Below are positions 8,220 through 16,839 of a DNA stretch of 64,000 nt, piece after piece; positions within the stretch are counted from its first letter, which is position 1; each line of letters opens with the position of its first letter. This DNA comes from Reyranella sp. (GTDB lineage Bacteria; Pseudomonadota; Alphaproteobacteria; Reyranellales; Reyranellaceae), in assembly GCF_004297405.1 (NCBI RefSeq), contig NZ_SCVC01000006.1, positions 310,001 to 374,000 of the forward strand, read 5' to 3'. The notes beneath the pieces were generated by a model. The model ran no database searches and had not been told where the DNA came from. It worked only from the letters and a program-made list of their open reading frames with translations. Position numbers and translations under genes: made by a program.

Positions 8220-9194
8220 TCACTGCAGCTTGATGCCGGCCTCTTGGATCAGGCCGCTCAGCAGACGGCGTTGGCCGTCTAGCCAGGTCTTGAACTCGGC
8301 CGGCGTGCTGGCGATCAGCTCGGCGCCGCTCGGATCGAGCCGCTCCTTGACCTTGGGGTCCTTGATCGCTTCGGCGACAACGGCCTGCATGCGGTCGATC
8401 AAGGCTGGCGGCGTACCCGTCGCGGCAAAGAGGCCGTTCCAGTCGTTGAGATCGAAGCCGGGATAGCCACTCTCCGCGAGAGTCGGTGCCTCAGGATAGG
8501 TGGAACTCCGCTTGAGGCTGGTGACGGCCAGGACGCGAGCACGACCGGCCGCAACTGGCGGACGGATCGAGCTGGTGGTGATGATCACCGAGTCGATTGC
8601 GCCAGCACCGATGTCGCGCGCCGCGTCCGCACCGCCGCGATAGGGTGCGTGGATCAGCTTGATTTGGGCGCGTCGTTGCAGCTCTTCACCGGCCATATGG
8701 CCCATGCCGGCGGCAGGAGGCGTGCCATAGCTGATCGTACCGGGCTTGGCCTTGGCGGCAGCGATGTATTCTTGGATCGTCTTTGCCGGAAAGTCGTGCT
8801 TCACCGCCACGACCTGCGGGAAGCTCGACAACTGTGACACGGGAACCCATGTCTGCACATAATCGAACGGAAGATCCTTGATCAGCAGCGGATTGGTGAT
8901 CTGGTTCGCGGCGTCGATGAGGAAGGTTTGACCGTCGCGCGGCGATTGCAGGACGGCGTTGGCGGCGACGACCGCGTTGCCGCCTGTGCGGTTGTCGATG
9001 ATCACTTGCTGGCCAATGATCTCGCTCGCCCTCACGGCGACGTTGCGGGCCACGGTGTCGGCCGCGCCGCCCGCGGCGAAGGCCACGATCCAGCGAACCG
9101 GCCCCTTTGGCCAGTCGCCTTGGGCGAAGCCCTCGCGGGCAATGAAGGGCGCCGCGAAGCCGGCGGTAAGCAGTGTGCGGCGCGTGGTCTTCAT
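8220..9194 (-). CDS. Bug/TctC family periplasmic solute-binding receptor
   Basis: A 324-residue periplasmic binding protein of the tripartite tricarboxylate (Bug) family. It has a twin-arginine-like N terminus (KTTRRTLLTAGFAAPFIA) and cleavage near GFAQG. The family blocks follow: WPKGPVRWIVAFAAGGAADT, then VIDNRTGGNAVVAAN and a SYGTPPAAGMGHMAGE-type ligand loop. It is the last gene of a four-gene operon, starting one base after the dehydrogenase stop. No TctA/TctB membrane subunits are nearby, which is usual for the large Bug families; it may bind a carboxylate used by the operon. The ATG at 9194 was chosen for its signal peptide. Confidence 0.9.
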   Translation of the reverse strand: MKTTRRTLLTAGFAAPFIAREGFAQGDWPKGPVRWIVAFAAGGAADTVARNVAVRASEIIGQQVIIDNRTGGNAVVAANAVLQSPRDGQTFLIDAANQITNPLLIKDLPFDYVQTWVPVSQLSSFPQVVAVKHDFPAKTIQEYIAAAKAKPGTISYGTPPAAGMGHMAGEELQRRAQIKLIHAPYRGGADAARDIGAGAIDSVIITTSSIRPPVAAGRARVLAVTSLKRSSTYPEAPTLAESGYPGFDLNDWNGLFAATGTPPALIDRMQAVVAEAIKDPKVKERLDPSGAELIASTPAEFKTWLDGQRRLLSGLIQEAGIKLQ

Positions 9195-9195
9195 C

Positions 9196-10158
9196 TCAGC
9201 CTGCCAGTTCCGGCACGACCCATAGAGCCGGTTCGCCGCGCGCCACGCGCTGCACATTGTCGAAGCCATTACGCAAACGCGTGATGTTGCTCTCGAAGGT
9301 GGGGCCGGCGAGATGCGCCGTCAGGATCACGTTGTCGAGCTTCAGCAGCGGGTTGTCGGGCGGCGTCGGCTCTTCGTCGAACACGTCGAGGCCGGCGCCG
9401 AACAGGTTGCCGGACGAGAGGGCAGCCGTCATGGCCTTCTCGTCGATCACCGGTCCGCGCGACGTGTTCACGATGATCGCCGACTTCTTCATGACGGCGA
9501 GTTCTTCTTTGCCGATCATATGGCGTGTCGAGTCATTCAACGGCACGTGCAGCGACAACACGTCGGAATGGCGCAGGATTTCGGGCAGCAGCCGGAAGCG
9601 CACCCCGAGGGCATCCTCTTCTTCTTCCTTCAGCCGCTTGATGTCGTAGTAGTGGACGATCATGCCAAAGGCCTGGGCGAGCTTGGCTACCTTCTTGCCG
9701 ATCGTGCCGAGACCCACGATACCCAGCACCTTGTTGCGCACTTCATGGACGGTGGGCGGTGCGTTGCCGTGCCAGCGGCCGGCCACGACGTTGCTGTGCT
9801 GGGTGATCAGCCGGCGCGACACGGAGAGCATTAGTAGGATGGCATGCTCGGAGACGGCGACTGAATTGGCACCGCCGTTGGCGCAGAGCGGTACACCGCT
9901 TTTGCCGGCGGCCTCGAGGTCGGCCCGGTCGTAACCTGCGCTCAGCATCTGCACCAGCCTGAGATGCGGCGCTTCCTTGTAGAGCTGAGGAGTGACGTAT
10001 TGCTGGATGAAGCCCACGAAATAGTGGGCGCCGGGCAGGGCGGCCTTCTGCTCCGGTGAATTGTGCAGAGCCTTGACGATCTCGAAGCCCTTGGGGGCGA
10101 GGTCGTCGACCATCGCCAGGCAGTCCTTCGGACCAACGACCAGAATACGCTCGACCAT
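9196..10158 (-). CDS. D-isomer-specific 2-hydroxyacid dehydrogenase
   Basis: A 320-residue cytosolic NAD(P)-linked reductase/dehydrogenase of 2-keto/2-hydroxy acids (phosphoglycerate/glyoxylate reductase family). Visible features are the Rossmann motif GLGTIG, the VNTSRGPVID block holding the catalytic Arg, a Glu in the DEEPTPPDNP region, and a catalytic-His equivalent in LTAHLAGPT. The start ATG at 10158 overlaps the TAA of the MetE-like gene by one base. Operon context (GMC oxidase, MetE-like protein, Bug receptor) suggests it works on an alpha-keto or hydroxy acid made in the same pathway. Confidence 0.9.
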   Translation of the reverse strand: MVERILVVGPKDCLAMVDDLAPKGFEIVKALHNSPEQKAALPGAHYFVGFIQQYVTPQLYKEAPHLRLVQMLSAGYDRADLEAAGKSGVPLCANGGANSVAVSEHAILLMLSVSRRLITQHSNVVAGRWHGNAPPTVHEVRNKVLGIVGLGTIGKKVAKLAQAFGMIVHYYDIKRLKEEEEDALGVRFRLLPEILRHSDVLSLHVPLNDSTRHMIGKEELAVMKKSAIIVNTSRGPVIDEKAMTAALSSGNLFGAGLDVFDEEPTPPDNPLLKLDNVILTAHLAGPTFESNITRLRNGFDNVQRVARGEPALWVVPELAG

Positions 10159-11204
10159 TACCAAGCCTCCGCAGCGACACGATGTCCTTTGAGGAGTCCG
10201 GGCAGGCGCCCGGGCTCCGTGCGGCCCCAGCCGCATTCGGCCGAGAGGCCGAAATCGTCGACGAACCGCCGCGCCGCCGCGATGCGGGCACGATCTCCCG
10301 CTTCGTCGTCATGATGCAGCAGCCCGAGATAAAGCCTTGCCCCTGCCGGCCGCTTCCAACCTTTGAGTGGCGCATAGTACGCGTCGTCGGTGCGATCCCG
10401 AGGGACGGGAATGTGCAGGAAGTCGATGCGCCGGCGCGTCGCCTCGGCAATGCCTTCCATCATCTCGACAAGGATGGCGGCATCCTTGGGCTGGACCAGA
10501 TGCTCGTCCTTGGGGGATCCGTAGCAGAGGTGATAGCCCAGCTCTACATCGGCGGGCACGGCGTTACCTAGCCTGCCAAGCATGTCAAAGATCTGTCGCT
10601 TGTAGTGGGGCGGCCGGTCCTTGAAGTAACCCTCGAAGGCCAGCACCTCCTGGCAGACATCCCATTGGATCGCGAGATCCTGGACCGGGATTGCCTTCAC
10701 GATATTGGTCAGGGCCGCCTTCAGGGCCCGCTCGTAGACCTCGAAATAGGTCTCGCGTGCCGGGCCGCTGACATACAGATAGCCGCTGGCCTGTGGCGTC
10801 GGCAGGCAGACCTGGAAGCGTGTGCCGGCCGGGATCGCGCCAGCGGTGCGCAGGCGTTCGAAGATCGCCCAGGAGGCGAGGGCCGCCCTGTCGTAGCCGG
10901 TCTCGAAGGCGACCGTTGCCGGATCGACGCCAGGCTTGAAGCGCACTTGCTCGATCTCACGCACCAGCTTGCCGTCCCATTGTACGAACTTGTAGGGCGG
11001 CACGGTCGGATCGATTTCCATCGCCGGGTGGTCGAGCAGCATCTGACGTTGGAAATAGACCCAGCGCGAACGCTCCCCGGTCTCGCCATCGGGAATGCGG
11101 CTGAGGTGCGGCCCAAGCTCCGATGCGAGGGTGCGGAACACCGCTTCGCTGCTGTCGAGCGGTATCGAGCCGATCAGGTGCAGGCGACCGAGCGCGATCG
11201 TCAC
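10158..11204 (-). CDS. MetE-like (cobalamin-independent methionine synthase fold) protein
   Basis: A 348-residue protein with the C-terminal barrel fold of MetE but without its N-terminal half. Retained pieces are GSIPLDSSE at the start, RIPDGETGER, a His-x-Cys pair in GYHLCYG and the late Cys in SAECGWGR. These match the zinc-ligand pattern His-x-Cys...Cys of thiol methyltransferases. True methionine synthase activity is unlikely because the substrate-binding half is absent; related short forms include epoxyalkane:CoM transferases. It starts with GTG in a GTGA overlap with the GMC gene. Its role in this catabolic operon is open: possibly C-S or C-O bond transfer. Confidence 0.7.
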   Translation of the reverse strand: MTIALGRLHLIGSIPLDSSEAVFRTLASELGPHLSRIPDGETGERSRWVYFQRQMLLDHPAMEIDPTVPPYKFVQWDGKLVREIEQVRFKPGVDPATVAFETGYDRAALASWAIFERLRTAGAIPAGTRFQVCLPTPQASGYLYVSGPARETYFEVYERALKAALTNIVKAIPVQDLAIQWDVCQEVLAFEGYFKDRPPHYKRQIFDMLGRLGNAVPADVELGYHLCYGSPKDEHLVQPKDAAILVEMMEGIAEATRRRIDFLHIPVPRDRTDDAYYAPLKGWKRPAGARLYLGLLHHDDEAGDRARIAAARRFVDDFGLSAECGWGRTEPGRLPGLLKGHRVAAEAW

Positions 11205-12904
11205 GCCACCCTCGTCATCGTGTCGGCGATCTTCTCGGCCGTCATCAGGGTTGGGAAGTTGGTATTGGCGCAGGGCACGACCGGGAACACCGAGGCGTCG
11301 ACGACGCGCAATCCCTGAACGCCCTTTACGCGGCCTTCAGTGTCTACGACGGCCATCGGGTCGTCGGCGCGTCCCATGCGACAGGTGCAGGAGGCGTGCC
11401 AGACGCCGATCGCAGCCTTGCGCACGAAGGCCTCCAGCGCGTCGTCGTCGCTCATCACCTGCTCGAAGGTGAAGCCTTCGACGACGAAGTTCTCGATCAT
11501 GTAGCGGCGTAGCGCCGACGGCCCATCGAGCAGGACCGACACGGCGCGGGTCAGCCATTTGTTCTTGGTATTCACCACGCCGATCTGGCGCACCTTGTCG
11601 CTGTAGGAAGCAGGGAACGGGATATCCGTCACCGCCTTCAGCGCATCGGTCATTTGCACCGCGGCCATCAGTTTGAAGCCGCTCATCAAGCGATCTAGGT
11701 CACGCTTGTCGGAGAGCAAGTTGAACTCGACGACAGGCTCGTTGCGCCAGTCACGTGTGGCGAGCTTGACCTGGCCGGTCTCCGAGTAGGTCTTGTTGAT
11801 GAAGGTGAGCAACGAGGCGATCTGCTCGCCGACGGCATGCCAGGCCGACTTGCTGACGACCGCCACGAACATGTCGCCCTTGGGTATGCCCGGAAGGTTG
11901 GAGGAATAGCGCAGGCCGACATGGATGTGACGGCGCGTGTGTTCGCGGAGGCGGGCGCGGCGCTTGATGAAGGAGGAGAGGGCGATCGAGGGATGGTCCA
12001 TCAGCCGCTGGCCGACGCCGGGCAGGGCCGAGATCACCGGGATGCCGAGTTCGCTCAGATGCCCGACCGGTCCGATACCGGCCCGCATCAGGTGCGCGGG
12101 CGAATGGATGGCGCCGCTCGACAGGATGATTTCGCGGCCACGGAACTCCTGCTCCTTGCCGCCGACCATTGCAGTCACGCCGATGCAGCGTGTGCCCTCG
12201 AACAGCAGCGACTTCACCTGCGTATCGGTCGAGATGGTGAGGTTGGAGCGCTTGCGGGTTTCGGTGTCGAGATAGCCCATCGCCGCCGATACGCGGCGCT
12301 CTTCGGCGTTGGAGTGGGTGACCGGAAAATAGCCGTCGACGAACTCGCCGTTCTGGTCAGGCAGGTATTTGAAGCCCTTGGTTTCCAAAGCCTTGCCGAC
12401 GGCTTCGGCATGACCCGCCCAATGCGCGCGCGGGATGCGGCGCACGGGGATGCGGCCATCCTTGCCGTGCAGCGGCCCATCGAAATCGAGGTCGCGCTCG
12501 ACCTTCTTGAAGTAGGGCAGGACATCGTTCCAACCCCAGCCCGTGGCGCCACGGCTGACCCATTCGTCGTAGTCGGTCGGAGCGCCGCGATTGGCCATCT
12601 GGCCGTTGATCGAGGAGCCGCCGCCGAGCACGCGCGCCTGCTCATACTTGCGCAGCGGCGGGCGGTTTTCCTGCGGATTGTTGTGGCTCACGACCTGGGT
12701 GTGGACCTTGAGGTCGGTCCAGTGAAAGCGTGGGTCGAAGTAGGCGGTTCCGGAGTAGCTGTCGGCGATTTCCTTGGGCTCGCGGCCCGGCGGTGTGTCC
12801 TGGCCAGCTTCACAGAGCAGCACCTTGGTGGCGCTGCGGGCGGACAACCGGTTGGCCATGACCGATCCGGCCGAGCCTCCGCCGACGATGATGTAATCGT
12901 ACAC
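11201..12904 (-). CDS. GMC family FAD-dependent oxidoreductase
   Basis: A 567-residue choline-dehydrogenase-like flavoenzyme. GGGSAGS at residues 8-14 binds ADP; GGGSSINGQMANRG and SSGAIHSPAHLMRAGIG are the two GMC signature blocks. The C-terminal HASCTCRMG and NTNFPT hold the active-site His and Asn. It should oxidise a primary or secondary alcohol to an aldehyde or ketone. GTG at 12904 follows AGGGGAAA at about 8 bases; the long upstream extension is not family-like. It is the first gene of the operon reading down to 8220 and is divergent from the SnoaL/amidohydrolase operon across 141 bases. Confidence 0.93.
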   Translation of the reverse strand: MYDYIIVGGGSAGSVMANRLSARSATKVLLCEAGQDTPPGREPKEIADSYSGTAYFDPRFHWTDLKVHTQVVSHNNPQENRPPLRKYEQARVLGGGSSINGQMANRGAPTDYDEWVSRGATGWGWNDVLPYFKKVERDLDFDGPLHGKDGRIPVRRIPRAHWAGHAEAVGKALETKGFKYLPDQNGEFVDGYFPVTHSNAEERRVSAAMGYLDTETRKRSNLTISTDTQVKSLLFEGTRCIGVTAMVGGKEQEFRGREIILSSGAIHSPAHLMRAGIGPVGHLSELGIPVISALPGVGQRLMDHPSIALSSFIKRRARLREHTRRHIHVGLRYSSNLPGIPKGDMFVAVVSKSAWHAVGEQIASLLTFINKTYSETGQVKLATRDWRNEPVVEFNLLSDKRDLDRLMSGFKLMAAVQMTDALKAVTDIPFPASYSDKVRQIGVVNTKNKWLTRAVSVLLDGPSALRRYMIENFVVEGFTFEQVMSDDDALEAFVRKAAIGVWHASCTCRMGRADDPMAVVDTEGRVKGVQGLRVVDASVFPVVPCANTNFPTLMTAEKIADTMTRVA

Positions 12905-13045
12905 GAGCGTTTCCCCTGGATTGTGGCTTTGTCTTGGTCTTGTGGGCGGCACGCTAGCACGGTTGCGTGCAGTTGTGGCCGCCGACCTTGCCGGCTTTCG
13001 CAAAGCCTGCAATCGTTTCGCGTCGCTTCGTGAGGGAGGTTTCGT

Positions 13046-13456
13046 ATGCCGGACGTCACAGCCGCAAACGCCGATATCGCCACGCCCGAGCTCATGAAGG
13101 CGATCTCGGCCGCCTTCAACAGTCGCGACGTCGATCGCATCGTTTCCCACTTCACCGACGACGCCACTTTCTGGTTGGCGCGCGGTCCCGAACCGGTCGG
13201 CCGCACGCTCCACGGCAAGGAGACGATCCGCAAGACGCTCGCCGATCGCTTCAAGGTGATCCCCGACATGCGGTGGGACCACAAGGAATATATCTACGCC
13301 GGCAACCGCGCGATCTCGATCTGGACCGTCAAGGGCAAGGGCGCCGACGGGGAGGACCTGAACTACCAGGGCTGTGACATCTATACTTTCCGCGGCGGCA
13401 AGATCGCCGCCAAGGACACTTACTGGAAGATCGTCGAGCAGAAGGATCGCCTGTAA
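13046..13456 (+). CDS. SnoaL-like / NTF2-fold protein
   Basis: A 136-residue protein of the NTF2-like (SnoaL) fold: an N-terminal helix (MKAISAAFNSRDVDRIVSHF), then DDATFW, a long helix around GKETIRKTL and the late strands of WDHKEYIYAGNRAIS and CDIYTFRGGKIA. Members are small cyclases, isomerases or ligand-binding proteins. The exact reaction cannot be read from sequence. Its TAA shares one base with the ATG of the amidohydrolase, so the two form one operon and probably act on the same compound. Confidence 0.85.
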   Translation: MPDVTAANADIATPELMKAISAAFNSRDVDRIVSHFTDDATFWLARGPEPVGRTLHGKETIRKTLADRFKVIPDMRWDHKEYIYAGNRAISIWTVKGKGADGEDLNYQGCDIYTFRGGKIAAKDTYWKIVEQKDRL

Positions 13457-15177
13457 TGGCTCACGACCTCGTCATCCGCGGCGGCACTGTCGTCGACGGC
13501 TCCGGGAAGAAGCGCTTCTCGGCCGATGTCGGCATCAAGGACGGCAAGATCGTCGAGATCGGCCGCATCGCCGCCGGCAGTGCCAAGCGCAGCCTCGATG
13601 CTGACGGACTGATCGTCTCGCCGGGCTTCATCGACGGCCACACCCACATGGATGCGCAGGTCGCCTGGGACCCCCTGGGGAGCTGCTCGTGCTGGCACGG
13701 CGTCACCTCGGTGGTGATGAGCAATTGCGGTTTCGCCCTGGCGCCCTGCAAGCCCGAGGATCGCGACTGGTACGCGCGCTGCCTCTCGGCGGTCGAGGAT
13801 ATCCCGACCGAAGCGATGGCCGCCGGTATCGACTGGACCTGGGAGACCTTCCCGGAATATCTCGCGACCGTCGAGCGTCTGCCCAAGGCCATCAACTACG
13901 GCATGTATATCGGCCATTCGGCGCTGCGCATGTACGTCATGGGCAAACGCGCGCTGTCGGAGAAGGCGACCGACGAGGACATGACGCGCATGGCGCTCGC
14001 CGTGCAGGAGGCGCTGAAAGCCGGCGCCATGGGCTTCTCGAGTTCGCGCGCGTCCACGCACGTGACGCCGGAAGACAAGCCCGTGGCGAGCCGCATCGCC
14101 GAGTGGGAGGAAATCGACCGCATCATTGCGGCCATGGCCGAACTCGATGCGGGCATCTTTCAGGTCGGTCCCGACATCGCGAGCGGTGCGCACCATCGCA
14201 GCTTCCTGGAGCGGCTGCGCAAGGTCGCCTTGGAGTACAAGCGACCGATCATGTTCGGCGTGCTGGCGACGAAGCAGGGCGACGATCCGACCGGCTGGGA
14301 ATACCAGACCCGCTACATCGACGAGACGGTGGCGGCGGGCGGCCGCATGTTCGGCCAAGGCACCACGCGCTCGATCAATGCGATCTTCTCGCTGAAGTCT
14401 TATCTGCCGTTCGACGTACTGCCGGCCTGGCGTCCGCTGCGAGCACTGCCGCTTGCCGAACAGAAGAAGAGGCTCGCCGACCCCGCCGTGCGCCGCGAGC
14501 TGGTAGAGGCAGAAAGCCGGATGAAGCCGCGCGACAACGTCTTCCAGGGCGGAGGGGCTGCGACGACGGATCCGCGCAAGCCCGATTATTCCAACCTGTT
14601 CGCGCTGAAGGGCGTCGACTGGGACGATCCGACGGTGGATCAACTGGCCAAGGCGCGGGGGCAGCATCCGGTCGAGGTCATGATCGACCTGTCGCTGGCC
14701 GACGAGAACCAGGTCTATGTCCAGCCGCTGGTCAACGAATCGCCCGACGATGTGCTCGGCATCCTGAAGCACCAGCGTACGCTCGCGACCTTCTCCGATT
14801 CGGGCGCCCATGTCTGCCAGGAGATGGGCTCGTCGTTGCAGACGCATCTTTTGAGCTATTGGGTGCGCAAGCGCGGCGCCTTCACTCTCGAGCAGGCGGT
14901 TAAGAAGATCACGCACGACAATGCTGTGGCTTGGGAGCTCAAGGGGCGTGGTTTGGTACGTGAAGGCTATCAGGCCGATCTCGTGCTGTTCGAGGAGAAC
15001 GGCATTCGGCCCCAGCTCCCGACCGTCGAGCATGATCTGCCGGGTGGTGCACGACGGCTGGTACAGAAGGCCGACGGCATCAAGGCAACACTGGTGAACG
15101 GCGCCATCGCCTTCGAGGATGGCGATGCGACGGGCGCTTTTGCCGGTACCGTCTTGAAGGGCAGGCTCGCGTCATGA
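13456..15177 (+). CDS. D-aminoacylase-type amidohydrolase
   Basis: A 573-residue metal-dependent hydrolase of the N-acyl-D-amino-acid deacylase branch. The metal site starts at GFIDGHTHMD (His62, His64), and Cys91 in SNCGFALAPC matches the cysteine metal ligand of D-aminoacylases. FSDSGAHVCQ near residue 455 carries the late Asp. It should hydrolyse an amide or cyclic amide bond. Overlaps at both ends (1 base with the SnoaL gene, 4 bases with the next gene) place it in the middle of a three-gene operon. It is close in length to other long-form members. Confidence 0.92.
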   Translation: MAHDLVIRGGTVVDGSGKKRFSADVGIKDGKIVEIGRIAAGSAKRSLDADGLIVSPGFIDGHTHMDAQVAWDPLGSCSCWHGVTSVVMSNCGFALAPCKPEDRDWYARCLSAVEDIPTEAMAAGIDWTWETFPEYLATVERLPKAINYGMYIGHSALRMYVMGKRALSEKATDEDMTRMALAVQEALKAGAMGFSSSRASTHVTPEDKPVASRIAEWEEIDRIIAAMAELDAGIFQVGPDIASGAHHRSFLERLRKVALEYKRPIMFGVLATKQGDDPTGWEYQTRYIDETVAAGGRMFGQGTTRSINAIFSLKSYLPFDVLPAWRPLRALPLAEQKKRLADPAVRRELVEAESRMKPRDNVFQGGGAATTDPRKPDYSNLFALKGVDWDDPTVDQLAKARGQHPVEVMIDLSLADENQVYVQPLVNESPDDVLGILKHQRTLATFSDSGAHVCQEMGSSLQTHLLSYWVRKRGAFTLEQAVKKITHDNAVAWELKGRGLVREGYQADLVLFEENGIRPQLPTVEHDLPGGARRLVQKADGIKATLVNGAIAFEDGDATGAFAGTVLKGRLAS

Positions 15178-15419
15178 AGACGTTGGCGGTCTTGCTCGTC
15201 CTTCTGGTAGCAGGCGCCGCTGCTGCCCAGACGCCATCGCCGCCACCCGCCAGCACGACCGGCAGCGCGGGCGTGAAGCAGCATCTGCAATCGCTGCACT
15301 ACGGCAATGTGCATAACCTGCGCCGCGGTCCTGACGGCCAATGGACCGGCAAGGCGACGCAGAATGGTGTCCAGAAGAACGTCACCGTCTCCCCTAACGG
15401 GACCGTCAGAGCCCGTTAG
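15174..15419 (+). CDS. Small exported protein
   Basis: An 81-residue protein with a signal peptide (residues 1-18, ending AAAAQ), a proline-rich stretch, then a compact domain HYGNVHNLRRGPDGQWTGKA...KNVTVSPNGTVRAR. The repeated pattern of short strands and the GQWTGKA turn recall PepSY-type or similar small periplasmic proteins, but no family is certain. It overlaps the amidohydrolase by ATGA and overlaps the convergent MetE-like gene by 4 bases. Confidence 0.7.
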   Translation: MKTLAVLLVLLVAGAAAAQTPSPPPASTTGSAGVKQHLQSLHYGNVHNLRRGPDGQWTGKATQNGVQKNVTVSPNGTVRAR

Positions 15420-16447
15420 GCGAGTTCCTTTCGGACGATCGCGGCGCCTTCGCTCAAGGCCTTGAGCTTCCCGAAGGCTGTGGCTCGGGGCAGGTATTTC
15501 ATGCCGCAGTCGGGCGCGGGCAGGAGCTTGTCCGGACCGATATGCTTCAGGCCGGCGCGGATGCGGTCGGCGACTTTCTGCGGCGTCTCGATCTCGGGAT
15601 CGCTGAGATCGATAACGCCCAGCATCACCTTCTTCGGCGCGAGGTCCCTCAACACACCGAGGTCGATCTTGGGCTGGGCCGATTCGATCGAGATCTGCTG
15701 GGCGATCGTGTCGGAGAGTTGCGGCAGGAAGGAGTAGCCAGTGGGCTTCAGCCCGGTGACGACGGCTGCATAGCCAAAGCAGAGATGTACCACTGTCGGC
15801 ACGGTGAGGCCCTGGAGTGCGCGGTTGATCGCCTTCACGGCATAGCGCTGCGCTTCCTCGGGATTGTTGCGCAGCCACGGCTCGTCGAGCTGGATCACGT
15901 CGGCACCGGCCGCCACCAGCTCGTGCGCCTCCTCGTTCACCGCGGCGGCATAGTCCATGCACATAGCCTCGGCGTCTTTGTAGAACTCGTCCTTCACCTG
16001 CTGGCCCATGGTGAAGGGGCCGGGCAGGGTGATCTTGGCCAACCGGTCCGTGTTGGCTCGTAGGAACTGCATGTCACGCAGCTCGATGGGGCCAGAGCGC
16101 CTGATCTTCCCGACGACCCGCGGCACGGGTGTGCGGTTGCCCGTGCGGTTCACGATCTCGGCGGGATGATCGTCGTCGATGCCCTCGAGCGCCGTCGCAA
16201 AGCGATTGGAATAGCTCTCACGACGCATCTCGCCATCCGTCACGATGTCGATGCCAGCCCGCTCCATGTCGCGGATCGCCAACAAGGTGGCATCGTCCTG
16301 TGCCTGTTCGAGATAGGGTTCGGGCACGCGCCAGAGTTCCTTGAGACGCGTGCGCGGCACAACCTTGCTCAACATCTGTCGGTTGACGAGCCAGTCCGGC
16401 TGCGGGTAGGAGCCGACAACGGTCGTCTGCAATAGTGCTTCGGTCAT
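15416..16447 (-). CDS. MetE C-terminal-domain family methyltransferase-like protein
   Basis: A 343-residue barrel protein matching the C-terminal, zinc-binding half of cobalamin-independent methionine synthase. His221-x-Cys223 (HLCFG) and Cys314 (APDCGMK) are the zinc ligands; VVGSYPQP at the N terminus, DGEMRR and QLDEPWL are family blocks. Full MetE is about 750 residues, so this is a single-domain form, as in archaeal-type or alkyl-transferase members. It is distinct from the MetE-like protein at 10158-11204, which is much more divergent. It may use a simple methyl or alkyl donor; the substrate is unknown. Confidence 0.85.
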   Translation of the reverse strand: MTEALLQTTVVGSYPQPDWLVNRQMLSKVVPRTRLKELWRVPEPYLEQAQDDATLLAIRDMERAGIDIVTDGEMRRESYSNRFATALEGIDDDHPAEIVNRTGNRTPVPRVVGKIRRSGPIELRDMQFLRANTDRLAKITLPGPFTMGQQVKDEFYKDAEAMCMDYAAAVNEEAHELVAAGADVIQLDEPWLRNNPEEAQRYAVKAINRALQGLTVPTVVHLCFGYAAVVTGLKPTGYSFLPQLSDTIAQQISIESAQPKIDLGVLRDLAPKKVMLGVIDLSDPEIETPQKVADRIRAGLKHIGPDKLLPAPDCGMKYLPRATAFGKLKALSEGAAIVRKELA

Positions 16448-16539
16448 GGTTGGTTCGCAGTCTGGGTAGGCGCAGGGTGCGTGCGTTGCAATGAAAGGTC
16501 TGTCAGCTGTTCGTCAGCCGGCGGAGATATCGAGTAGTC

Positions 16540-16839
16540 ATGAGTATGATCACCAAAGGGCTGCTCGTCAGCGGCTTACTTGTCAGCCCACTCTTTGCCT
16601 CGGCACCGGCTTTTGCCCAGACGATGGATGATGCGGCTTACTGCCAGGCACTGATCAAGAAGTACTTCAAGTTTGCGCCAGCGCACCGACGGGAGATGGC
16701 TGGCACAGTCGAGGTCAATGTGGCCATTGAGCAGTGCAAGGCCGGCAACACCGCCGCCGGCATTCCGGTGCTGGAGAGCAAGCTGCGCGACGCCAAGATC
16801 GACCTGCCGTCGCGCGACACCCCGCTCGCTAAGCCTTGA
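16540..16839 (+). CDS. Small exported protein
   Basis: A 99-residue protein with a signal peptide (residues 1-27, ending APAFAQ). The mature part (YCQALIKKYFKF...VAIEQCKAGNTAAGIPVLESKLRDAKI) is helical with two Cys likely to pair. The pattern recalls small periplasmic helical-repeat proteins found singly in alphaproteobacteria; no function known. ATG at 16540 follows a GCGGAG site at somewhat long spacing. Its end overlaps the convergent amidase gene by 11 bases. Confidence 0.72.
   Translation: MSMITKGLLVSGLLVSPLFASAPAFAQTMDDAAYCQALIKKYFKFAPAHRREMAGTVEVNVAIEQCKAGNTAAGIPVLESKLRDAKIDLPSRDTPLAKP

Noticed and set aside
12905..13045. Possible regulator gene or riboswitch in the spacer between the divergent operons
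   Set aside because: Only 141 bases with no clear dyad, hairpin series or ORF; it simply holds the two promoters.
13420..15033. Long minus-strand open frame of over 500 codons
   Set aside because: It lies opposite the clear D-aminoacylase-type gene and is a by-product of high GC content; its translation has no motif or ribosome site.
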